DNA from: Syntrophomonadaceae bacterium
Lineage (GTDB): Bacteria > Bacillota > Dethiobacteria > DTU022
NCBI GenBank assembly: GCA_007136055.1
Contig: SLHT01000229.1
Span: 1-9,779, forward strand
Length of the DNA: 9,779 nucleotides
Reading direction: 5' to 3'
Below are positions 1 to 6,792 of the stretch, piece after piece. Below the pieces are notes generated by a model. That model did no database searches. It was not told the DNA's origin and saw only the letters and a program-made list of their open reading frames with translations. Position 1 is the stretch's first letter. Each line of letters opens with the position of its first letter. The position numbers and the translations under genes were made by a program.

Positions 1-153
1 CCAACCGGGAAACCGGGATGAGCAATTAAGCTTCCTATGTCGTTTTGCAATCGTGAGGTTGCAAAAGTATGGCTGATAGGAGCCGTGTAAATCGAGAGGT
101 TTACGCACGGTTCTGTGGGAGGCTGGAGGTGAAATTCCTCCGGCCTACCCGAC
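1..153 (+). mobile_element. 3' end of a group II intron (end of domain IV, domains V and VI)
   Basis: This is the 3' terminal part of a self-splicing retroelement whose 5' part lies left of the window. Seen directly: a 10-bp hairpin closed by a GTGA tetraloop at 43-66 (end of domain IV), a canonical domain V at 80-113, and a domain VI helix at about 117-150. In domain VI, 121-129 pairs with 137-145, and A147 is left bulged as the likely branch point. The segment ends CCTACCCGAC at 144-153, with the bulged A seventh from the end, the usual geometry for bacterial group II introns. No reverse transcriptase/maturase sequence is recognisable in the first 79 bases, so any intron-encoded protein ended before this point. 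The true 3' splice site could instead be at 183, because the end motif recurs there. Group II identity is very secure; the exact end is not. Confidence 0.9.
80..113 (+). ncRNA. Group II intron domain V (catalytic hairpin)
   Basis: This 34-nt hairpin is the catalytic core of the intron RNA. Bases 80-87 pair with 106-113 (8 bp including one G-U), and 88-93 pair with 98-103 (6 bp). The cap is a GAGA tetraloop (GNRA type) at 94-97, and there is a two-base CG bulge at 104-105. The catalytic triad near the base of the stem reads AGC (81-83). That fits IIA/IIB-like introns better than the class IIC type, where CGC is common. Every expected element is present, so the RNA looks catalytically competent. 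Confidence 0.95.
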
Positions 154-183
154 CTATGCCCGTGAGGGCATAGTCTACTCGAC
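154..183 (+). other. Perfect hairpin plus second copy of the intron 3'-end motif
   Basis: Directly after the expected intron end, 154-161 (CTATGCCC) pairs perfectly with 166-173 (GGGCATAG) across a GTGA tetraloop. It is followed by TCTACTCGAC at 174-183, which repeats the intron-end motif CCTACCCGAC at 144-153 with two differences. No run of T follows, so it does not look like an intrinsic terminator. Two readings are possible: a 30-nt 3' extension of the intron after domain VI (3' extensions are known for some Bacillus cereus-group introns), or 3' exon sequence that resembles the intron end by chance. I favour the extension because the motif and the GNRA loop are repeated. Confidence 0.55.
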
Positions 184-277
184 CTGTGGCTTAGCGGACT
201 CTGGTTTATAAAAAAAGGTTTCGCTGCAGTGTTAGCTAATAACACTTTAAATTTAAATAGAAACGAGGCTAAAGGCG

Positions 278-1843
278 ATGCAAGTGTTTCAAGGCGATAT
301 TGTAACCTGTGATCAAAACAATTCAGTTTATAAATACCTGGTTGAAGATAAGGGCAGAATAGTTTATGTTGGCGATCAACTGCCGCGAACTTATAAACAT
401 AACTCTGAACTAATTGATCTGGGCACAAAAGCCCTGCTTCCCGCCTTTGGCGACGGTCATATTCACTTTTCCATGTGGGCAATTTTTGATGCAACTTGTG
501 ATGTTAGGGAGGCACGCTCTATCGGGGAATTAGGGGCGATTATAAAAGAATATGCTTCTGCCGATCGAAGAGCCCGGGTTCTTTTCGGCTTTGGTCTTTC
601 CAGACACACCCTGGCTGAACAGCGCCTGGTTACACGCAGCGAACTGGATCGGTTCATTAAAGATCGTCCTGTTTACCTGGTCAGCTATGATGGCCATTTT
701 GCTGTGGCCAATTCGGCAGCCATAGGCCTTATGCCTTCCCATATCCGCAGCTTAAACGGTTTTGACATAGAATCGGGACATATTCTTTTTGAAGCTTTCT
801 ATAAAGCAACAAATCATATTGCAGGCAAGTTTCCGGTGTGGGCTCTATTATCCAATATATTAAAAGGGATTGACACAATTGCCGGTTATGGGGTCGGGCT
901 GGTTCATACTGTTGAAGGAATAGGGTATCCGCGGGATATGGACGTGGACATGGTGCGGTTTATGGCCAGGGGATCCCGGGTTAATTTTCGTACTTATTTC
1001 CAGACGATGGATATAAAAAAAGTTCAGAAGCGTAAGCTTCCACGGATTGGCGGCTGCTTTACCTGTGCCCTTGACGGCTGCTTCGGGGCAAAAGATGCCG
1101 CCCTTTTGGAGCCATATTCCGATGAGCCCGACAACAGGGGCATCCTCTTCTACAGCGATGAAGAAGTTAATAACTTTGTAAAACAGGCCAACCGGGCCGG
1201 CCTGCAGGTCCAGCTGCACTGTGTTGGTGATGCTGCTGTGGTGCAGGCTGTACAGGCCATTGAAACCGCTTTGCAGGATTATCCGCGGGAAGACCACCGC
1301 CATACCCTGATTCATGCCATCCTTGTGCCCGGGCAGACCCTGGAAAAAATTGCAGAACTGGGTATTAGCATTACATCCCAGCCGGGTTTCCTTGAGTTTC
1401 CCTTGGAACCGGCTCAATACCTGGAAGAAATCCTTGGTGATAGAGCACGGCAAAGTTTACCTTTTAAAAAGATAATTAAAATGGGCATTAATCTAAGTGG
1501 CGGTTCCGATGGTCCCGTAACGAAGCCGAACCCGATAGAAGGTATCTACGGAGCCTGTAACCATTACGATCCGCAGCAATCGGTAAGTATTACAGAGGCT
1601 TTACGGATGTATACCTACAATATTGCCCTCAATTCATTTGATGAAAAGCAAAGAGGGACTTTAGAAGAAGGTAAAATTGCCGACATGGTTATCTTAAATC
1701 AAAACCCCCTTCAGATTACCCCTGAAGATCTTCTTAACCTCAAGGTGGAAAAAACCTTTTTGGCAGGAGAGGAGTACGTTCGGGGAAAAACCATTCCCCG
1801 GGCCATAATTGATAGTTTTAAAAACCGGGGGAAACTGGTATGA
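278..1843 (+). CDS. YtcJ-like metal-dependent amidohydrolase (Amidohydrolase_3 family)
   Basis: This is a predicted cytoplasmic hydrolase of the amidohydrolase superfamily, in the YtcJ / N-substituted formamide deformylase group, which cleaves C-N bonds of amides or formamides. The real substrate cannot be read from sequence. The 521 residues are near the family's usual 530-550. Metal-site motifs are in place: H61 and H63 in GDGHIHF, H314 in the LHCVGDA strand, H342/H346 in RHTLIHA, and D411 in GGSDGPV. The family segment DGCFGAKDAALLEPYSDEP (266-284) matches the usual DGS.GSRTAAL..PYSD pattern. The C-terminal stretch ADMVILNQNPL (468-478) belongs to the small beta domain that closes the fold. 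The ATG at 278 has GAGG at 265-268, 9 nt upstream. The gene begins about 95 bp after the intron end, and an 87-bp gap with no clear terminator separates it from the next gene. There is no signal peptide or membrane segment. Confidence 0.88.
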   Translation: MQVFQGDIVTCDQNNSVYKYLVEDKGRIVYVGDQLPRTYKHNSELIDLGTKALLPAFGDGHIHFSMWAIFDATCDVREARSIGELGAIIKEYASADRRARVLFGFGLSRHTLAEQRLVTRSELDRFIKDRPVYLVSYDGHFAVANSAAIGLMPSHIRSLNGFDIESGHILFEAFYKATNHIAGKFPVWALLSNILKGIDTIAGYGVGLVHTVEGIGYPRDMDVDMVRFMARGSRVNFRTYFQTMDIKKVQKRKLPRIGGCFTCALDGCFGAKDAALLEPYSDEPDNRGILFYSDEEVNNFVKQANRAGLQVQLHCVGDAAVVQAVQAIETALQDYPREDHRHTLIHAILVPGQTLEKIAELGISITSQPGFLEFPLEPAQYLEEILGDRARQSLPFKKIIKMGINLSGGSDGPVTKPNPIEGIYGACNHYDPQQSVSITEALRMYTYNIALNSFDEKQRGTLEEGKIADMVILNQNPLQITPEDLLNLKVEKTFLAGEEYVRGKTIPRAIIDSFKNRGKLV

Positions 1844-1930
1844 TTTAAAGGTTAGTTATCGTACAGTAAAGCAATTATATGATCGGCCCCAGGACAGTCT
1901 TATTTTCTTTGTTTTCCGGAGGTTTCTATT

Positions 1931-4900
1931 ATGGCTGCTAAAAAAAGGCTAAATGATCTGGCTCTTGATAAGCTTATCCAGGTTTCGTTTGATGCGGTTA
2001 AAGAAGGCGTAAGCATACTTGATGTCGACTTAAATATTCTGTACGTTAATAAAAAGATGGAGCAGTTGTACGAAAAGACCGCTCCCTTGGTGGGCAAGAA
2101 GTGTTACCAGGCATATCAGGATCGGGATATGCCCTGTGAATGCTGCCCGTCACTTGCAGCAATAAAAAGCGGAGAGTCGGCCGTGGAAGAAGTACCATTA
2201 TTGAAGAACGGCAGTCAGGTCGGCTGGTTGGAACTGAGTGCCTCTCCGCTAAAAAATGATCAGGATAAAGTTATCGGAGTTGTTGAATGCGTTCGTGATA
2301 TTACAGAGCGTCGTGAAGCTATAAATTCTGCAGAACAAGTTAGCGAGTGGTACCGTGCCATTGCCGAAGATATACCAGCCCTGCTTACCCGCCTGACTCC
2401 CGAGCTGAGGTTTACTTTCGCCAATAATGCTTACTGCCGTTTTTACAATAAGTCTCTTGCAGAAATAATTGGCAGGGACCTCTTTCAGTTTATTCCGCCA
2501 GAAAACAAGACGTTGGTTAAAGAAGCGCTCCTGTCGCTAACTCCGCAATATCCAATCCAAATTCATGAGCATACAAATGAAACAAGTGAAGGTGAATTAC
2601 GCTGGATCAGGTGGACTAACCGGGCCTTATTTGATGATCATAACAGGGTTTTAGAATACCTTTGTGTAGGTGAAGATATCACCGAACAAAAAATGGCCGA
2701 AGAAGAACTGCGCAAAAGTGAAAGACGCAGCCGGGCCCTGGTAGACGCCGTTCCCGATATGCTTTTTCACTATTCGAAGGAAGGGGTTTACGTTGATGCA
2801 GAAATAAATAATATTTATCGACTGACTGCTGAAGAGCGGCATTTGTATAAATCTGGGCTGCTGATCGGCAGCATAATAACTGCAGTCCTGGAGCCTGAAA
2901 TTGGCACTATAATTATGCGTGGGATCTCTAAAGCTTTGGAGACAGGCAAATTGCAGGTAATCGAATACAATTATAGGGCAGATAAAAAACAGCGCTACTT
3001 TGAAGCAAGAATGGTCTCAACAGGGAAAAAAGAGGTTATCTCCATAGTACGTGATATTACCGAACAAAAGCGAGTGGAAAGTGATCTACAGTATCAATAT
3101 CAATTTCAAAAGATGGTTGCCGATATATCTTCCACTTTAGTGAACAGGTCAGTTCACGATCTGGATGGAGCGATTGATCATGCCTTGAAGTTAAGTGGAG
3201 AGTTTTTTGGTGTTGACCGCAGTTACGTATGCAGCTTCAGCGAAGACGGCCTTACTATGAATAATACCCACGAATGGTGTGCGGAAGGTATTCCCTCTAT
3301 GAAAGAAAGAAACCAGTGTTTTGCCCTTAAAAATACGCCCTGGTGGGCAGAACAGCTTCGCAGCCGGAAACATGTCTATGTGCCCGATGTTGAAGCTTTG
3401 CCCCCCGATGCGGAGCAGGATAAAATAGACTTTCGTATTGAAGGGACCAGGTCTTTTTTAACCATCCCTCTGGTTAATGAAGAAAAGGTAATCGGCATTT
3501 ATGGTTTTAAAGTAACCCGCGATAAAAAACCCCTGACAAATCATCAGGTAGCAATGCTAAAAGTTGTTGCCGAGATTATTGCCGGGGCAATCGTTAAACT
3601 TGAAGCCGAGGAAGCATTAAAAGAGTCAGAAGAGCTTTACCGCGATATACTTGCTACCATCGAAGAAGCATATTATGAAACAGATCTGGAAGGTAATATA
3701 GTTTTCTTTAATGAAGCCGGGCTTAAATTATATGGCGGCTATACCCATGAGGAAGTTAACGGTATTAGTTATAAAAAGCTGTATAAAGATCCAAAGGCTG
3801 CTTATGAAAAATTTAACCAGGTATTTACAACCGGCAAACCGGATAAAGGTTTGGTGTTGGAAATGATCCGTAAAGATGGTTCCGTATTTTATGGTGAGAT
3901 ATCTATAACCCTTAAAAAGGATAAAGATGGATTTATTACCGGTTTTAAAGGAATCGGCAAAGATGTAACTGAGCGTATTGAGTATGAAGAACGCCTTAAA
4001 TATTTAAGCATGCACGATCATCTGACCGGTGTATACAACCGTACTTATTTTGAAACTGAGCTAGACCGTCTTAGCAAAAGCAGGGATTACCCTATTACAA
4101 TTATGTCCTCTGATCTTGATGGCTTAAAGCTGATTAATGATACCATGGGTCATGATGCCGGTGATAAACAGCTGCAGGCATGTGTTGCTGTGCTTAAAGA
4201 ATCGTTGCGTCAATCAGATATCCTGGCCCGGGTAGGTGGAGATGAATTTTGCGCCATACTCTTAAAAACCGAAAAATCTTTAAGTGAATCCATAGTCCGC
4301 CGTATTCGCAAGAATGTAAAAAAGTATAACCAGTCAAATGAAAGCAGGCCACTTGGTATTTCAGTGGGGATTGCTACGGCAGATCATAACGATATACCTT
4401 TAAAAGAACTATTTAAGCGTGCCGATGACATGATGTACCGCAACAAACTTTACAGCAGCAGTAGCAGCCGCAGCAAAATAGTCCAGAGCTTACTGGCAAC
4501 TCTGGCCGAAAGAGATTTCATTACCGGGGGACATGCCCGGCGCCTGGAAGAAATATGCCACGCTGTTGGTGAGAAAATTCATCTACCATCACATCAGCTA
4601 ACCGATTTAACCCTTTTAGCCCAGGTCCATGATCTGGGGAAAGTAGGCATACCCGATCAAATCCTTTCTAAAACCAGTTCGCTTACGGAAGAAGAATGGG
4701 AAGTCATGCGCGGCCACACTGAAAAGGGTTACCGGATTGCCACTGCATCGCCGGATCTTTCAAGTGTTGCCGATTTAATATTAAAACATCATGAATGCTG
4801 GGATGGCAGCGGCTATCCGTTTGGATTGAAGGGAAAGGATATCCCCGTAGAGTGTAGGATCATGGCTATAGTTGATGCTTTTGATGCCATGACCGAACAT

Positions 4901-5029
4901 CGCCCTTACAATGATATTAAGACAAATATTGAGGCGATAGAGGAGTTAAAAAAGCATGCCGGCAGCCAGTTTGATCCTGAGCTGGTGCCGGTCTTTTTAT
5001 CAATAATAGAAGAAAAAGGCCTGTGCTGA
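1931..5029 (+). CDS. Cytoplasmic PAS/GAF sensor with GGDEF and HD-GYP domains (c-di-GMP turnover)
   Basis: This 1032-residue signalling protein is predicted to make and degrade cyclic di-GMP. Domains in order: PAS about 12-127, PAS 138-252, PAS 263-378, GAF 394-558, PAS 566-681, GGDEF 690-842 and HD-GYP 848-1029. Three PAS domains end in the typical DITE(R/Q) motif and the fourth in DVTER. The cyclase half has SDLDGLKLIND (727-737), an intact GGDEF (769-773) and an inhibitory RxxD site (R760-D763) five residues before it. The phosphodiesterase half has HDLGKVGIP (H900, D901), H929 with GYRI, HHE (953-955), DGSGYP (958-963) and VDAFDAM (981-987). All key residues look intact. A serine-rich linker (about 841-848) joins the two output domains. 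There are no transmembrane helices, so sensing is intracellular. The first PAS has a cysteine cluster (C58, C69, C71, C72). The ATG has GGAGG at 1918-1922, 8 nt upstream. A TATGAT box at 1878-1883 lacks a good -35. The ligands are unknown. Confidence 0.95.
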   Translation: MAAKKRLNDLALDKLIQVSFDAVKEGVSILDVDLNILYVNKKMEQLYEKTAPLVGKKCYQAYQDRDMPCECCPSLAAIKSGESAVEEVPLLKNGSQVGWLELSASPLKNDQDKVIGVVECVRDITERREAINSAEQVSEWYRAIAEDIPALLTRLTPELRFTFANNAYCRFYNKSLAEIIGRDLFQFIPPENKTLVKEALLSLTPQYPIQIHEHTNETSEGELRWIRWTNRALFDDHNRVLEYLCVGEDITEQKMAEEELRKSERRSRALVDAVPDMLFHYSKEGVYVDAEINNIYRLTAEERHLYKSGLLIGSIITAVLEPEIGTIIMRGISKALETGKLQVIEYNYRADKKQRYFEARMVSTGKKEVISIVRDITEQKRVESDLQYQYQFQKMVADISSTLVNRSVHDLDGAIDHALKLSGEFFGVDRSYVCSFSEDGLTMNNTHEWCAEGIPSMKERNQCFALKNTPWWAEQLRSRKHVYVPDVEALPPDAEQDKIDFRIEGTRSFLTIPLVNEEKVIGIYGFKVTRDKKPLTNHQVAMLKVVAEIIAGAIVKLEAEEALKESEELYRDILATIEEAYYETDLEGNIVFFNEAGLKLYGGYTHEEVNGISYKKLYKDPKAAYEKFNQVFTTGKPDKGLVLEMIRKDGSVFYGEISITLKKDKDGFITGFKGIGKDVTERIEYEERLKYLSMHDHLTGVYNRTYFETELDRLSKSRDYPITIMSSDLDGLKLINDTMGHDAGDKQLQACVAVLKESLRQSDILARVGGDEFCAILLKTEKSLSESIVRRIRKNVKKYNQSNESRPLGISVGIATADHNDIPLKELFKRADDMMYRNKLYSSSSSRSKIVQSLLATLAERDFITGGHARRLEEICHAVGEKIHLPSHQLTDLTLLAQVHDLGKVGIPDQILSKTSSLTEEEWEVMRGHTEKGYRIATASPDLSSVADLILKHHECWDGSGYPFGLKGKDIPVECRIMAIVDAFDAMTEHRPYNDIKTNIEAIEELKKHAGSQFDPELVPVFLSIIEEKGLC

Positions 5030-5078
5030 CAACAAAGGGGGACGGAGTTATTGCTGCACCCCTGCTATGATTTGTTCC

Positions 5079-6254
5079 CTATTTATTTCGGTCATCGGCC
5101 ATCGCAGAAAATTCCTCTTTAATCCTCTTCTGCAGTTCTAAACTTTTTAAGATCTTATGTCCGGTTAAAGCCATCGCCTGCCCTACGGTAAGCATAATGT
5201 TATATGCTTCTTCGCTATCGCAGAGCGTGCTGAATTCGTGGGTGTGTCCGGGCACCCATTGATCGGTAATGGCAACTATCGGGTGAATAGAAGGTGTGAC
5301 CCGGCTTACATTTCCCATGTCGACTGAACCCAAGCCTTCATCATGTGGCGAATCCAGGTCATAACCTGTTTCCTTGAGGCTCTCTTCAAAAAGGTCTGCC
5401 ATTACCCTGTTGCTGACCATGGCTTCGTAAGGATAACCGGATTCGGTAACTTCAAGGCTGGTGCCCGTTGCTGTTGCCGCTCCCCTGGCGCAGGCTACTA
5501 CCTTTTCAATAACTTCACCAAGATAGCGGCTGTCGCGGGCCCTGATAATAAAATCGGCCGCAGCCCGATCGGGAATAATATTGGGAGCCAGGCCGCCCTC
5601 GGAAACTATACCATGAATACGAACATCATCTTTCAAGTGCTGCCTCAGGGCATTAATACTGTTGAAAGTCTGGATCACACCGTCCAGTGCGTTTATCCCT
5701 TCCCACGGATCAGTTGAAGCATGCACGCTGCGGCCGTAGAAGATAAACCTGTAATCCCGGCAGGACAGTGATTCGACATGAAAGGAGTTGGAACAACCGG
5801 GATGGAACATCATGGCAGCATCTACGTCATCAAAAACACCCGACCTGACCAGCTCTACCTTGCCGCCCTCATCTTCCTCATTGGGGGTGCCAATAATTGA
5901 TACCCGGCCCGGCATATCTCCGAGTGCTGCTGCCAGGGCTACCCCTGCAGCCACCCCGGCGATGCCAATCAGGTTATGACCGCAGCCGTGGCCTATTTCC
6001 GGTAAAGCATCATACTCGGAACAATAGCCGATGTGGAAACCCTCCCCGCCATAACTGGCCATAAAGGCTGTTTTTAATCCACCGATGCCCCGCCATACTT
6101 TAAAACCTTTACCTTCAAGGTATGTTGTGATCAGATCTAAAGCGAAAAATTCCTGTCCGCCAACCTCCGGGTTATTATAGATTGCCCGGGCCATTTCAAC
6201 CAGTTTAAGCTTTTCTTCTCCGATCTTCTGCTGAATAGCCGCTACTTCACCCAT
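5079..6254 (-). CDS. M20-family amidohydrolase/peptidase (M20D, AbgB/PM20D2-like)
   Basis: This is a zinc-dependent hydrolase of the M20 family, whose members cleave N-acyl amino acids, aminobenzoyl-glutamate or dipeptides in the cytoplasm. From the ATG at 6254 the product has 391 residues, normal for the family. Metal ligands are visible: the EYDALPEIGHGCGHN block (about 80-94, with C91 and H93), the PNEEDEGG block (E126, E127), H151 in FHPG, and the GHTHEF block (336-341) near the C-terminus. The GRSVHAS segment begins the lid/dimerisation domain. An in-frame GTG at 6305 would add 17 residues but has no ribosome binding site, whereas the ATG at 6254 follows AGGTGG by 6 nt, so I chose the ATG. 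The gene faces the GGDEF gene tail to tail and lies downstream of, and in the same direction as, the peptide transporter genes. A role in hydrolysing imported peptides is inferred. M20D versus other M20 branches is likely but not certain. Confidence 0.9.
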   Translation of the reverse strand: MGEVAAIQQKIGEEKLKLVEMARAIYNNPEVGGQEFFALDLITTYLEGKGFKVWRGIGGLKTAFMASYGGEGFHIGYCSEYDALPEIGHGCGHNLIGIAGVAAGVALAAALGDMPGRVSIIGTPNEEDEGGKVELVRSGVFDDVDAAMMFHPGCSNSFHVESLSCRDYRFIFYGRSVHASTDPWEGINALDGVIQTFNSINALRQHLKDDVRIHGIVSEGGLAPNIIPDRAAADFIIRARDSRYLGEVIEKVVACARGAATATGTSLEVTESGYPYEAMVSNRVMADLFEESLKETGYDLDSPHDEGLGSVDMGNVSRVTPSIHPIVAITDQWVPGHTHEFSTLCDSEEAYNIMLTVGQAMALTGHKILKSLELQKRIKEEFSAMADDRNK

Positions 6255-6260
6255 TTCATA

Positions 6261-6266
6261 CCACCT
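6261..6266 (-). promoter_or_regulatory. Ribosome binding site deciding the M20 gene start
   Basis: The minus strand reads AGGTGG, 6 nt before the ATG at 6252-6254. Nothing comparable precedes the upstream GTG at 6303-6305, so this site argues for the shorter protein. Confidence 0.7.
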
Positions 6267-6330
6267 GTCTTTTTTTATTAGTAGCCCTTTTCCGTATGTT
6301 ACCACATAGACCGCTTAAGGCAACCAGTTT

Positions 6331-6357
6331 TTTATATTGAGCGGGGGTCTTTAGCAA
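6331..6357 (-). promoter_or_regulatory. Weak candidate promoter for the M20 gene
   Basis: On the minus strand TTGCTA (6352-6357) is followed, after 15 nt, by TATAAA (6331-6336), about 75 bp upstream of the chosen ATG. The -10 is reasonable, but the spacer is shorter than the preferred 17 nt. It is offered only because the gene lies about 540 bp from the transporter genes and probably needs its own promoter. Confidence 0.2.
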
Positions 6358-6506
6358 AAAGAGCTCTCCAATTTGTCTGTCCAGAAATAACAATTAAATA
6401 ATCTGTCCCTAAAAATTCACCTCTGCAGCAAAAAAGTATGAATCGGCCTCTTTGGAGAAATTCATATAAAGCCAGGAGAATCTTTTCCCTGCCCGGAAAA
6501 ACAAGC

Positions 6507-6514
6507 GAGGAGGT
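6507..6514 (+). promoter_or_regulatory. Strong ribosome binding site of the reductase remnant
   Basis: GAGGAGGT lies 7 nt before the ATG at 6522. It is the best Shine-Dalgarno in the window and fixes the start of the aldo/keto reductase remnant at 6522 rather than at the upstream in-frame ATG at 6438. Confidence 0.75.
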
Positions 6515-6521
6515 AAATAAA

Positions 6522-6770
6522 ATGATCTCTGGAAGGAAGCTGGACAAAACAGGAATATACGTATCACTTTTTAGCCTGGGCGGTGAATCGACAATTGAGA
6601 AAGCAGACCGCACAGATGAAACTGAAAAAATAATCAACCGGGCCCTCGACCTGGGAGTAAACTACATCGATACTGCGCCCTACTATGGCCAGGGCGGCTG
6701 TGAAAGCAACATCGGACGGGTAATGGAATCACTGATTGAACCGTACGCCGAGCAGGCCAACTACTTCTAA
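6522..6770 (+). pseudogene. Truncated aldo/keto reductase (N-terminal remnant)
   Basis: These 82 codons match the N-terminal quarter of an aldo/keto reductase, an NAD(P)H-dependent oxidoreductase with a TIM-barrel fold normally about 300 residues long. Visible family features are the opening RKLDKTGIYVS strand, the helix ETEKIINRALDLGVNYIDTAPYYG with catalytic D50 and Y55, and SNIGRVM. After about residue 68 the resemblance stops, and the frame ends in TAA at 6768-6770 after an unrelated-looking tail (IEPYAEQANYF). The catalytic Lys and His and the cofactor-binding part are absent, so the product cannot be an active reductase. The stop lies only 22 bp from the convergent end of the dppC-like gene. 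The strong ribosome binding site and intact start suggest a recent deletion or rearrangement. A functional short protein is possible but unlikely. Confidence 0.8.
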
Positions 6771-6792
6771 CACTACTGGTAAGAACAGCCTG

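Noticed and set aside
2..76. Short open frame at the left edge that might be the end of the intron reverse transcriptase
   Set aside because: The 24 codons show no maturase C-terminal resemblance, and the segment folds as domain IV RNA (10-bp hairpin at 43-66).
228..246. Small hairpin (about 7 bp, AT-rich) before the amidohydrolase gene as a terminator
   Set aside because: The stem is weak, and only two T residues follow before an A-rich stretch.
860..1453. A 197-codon open frame on the minus strand inside the amidohydrolase gene
   Set aside because: It lies wholly opposite a clearly conserved gene, has no recognisable domain and no ribosome binding site that I can see; it is a shadow frame.
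5031..5076. Possible terminator between the convergent genes (AACAAA/TTTGTT and GGGG/CCCC pairings)
   Set aside because: The two short helices are separated by an 8-nt bulge with a long loop and no T tract; not convincing.
5343..5717. A 124-codon + strand frame opposite the M20 gene
   Set aside because: It is antisense to conserved metal-site and lid-domain coding sequence and has no family resemblance.
6255..6305. GTG start adding 17 residues to the M20 protein
   Set aside because: There is no ribosome binding site before 6305, whereas AGGTGG is well placed before the ATG at 6254.
6373..6401. TTGTCT followed by an AT-rich -10-like element as a promoter for the reductase remnant
   Set aside because: The -10 matches only about half of the consensus; too weak to list as a feature.
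6438..6521. Upstream in-frame extension of the aldo/keto reductase from an ATG at 6438
   Set aside because: The 28 extra residues do not look like the family's N-terminus, and the strong ribosome binding site serves the ATG at 6522.
6332..6637. A 101-codon minus-strand frame upstream of the M20 gene
   Set aside because: It is antisense to the reductase remnant and has no recognisable domain or good ribosome binding site.
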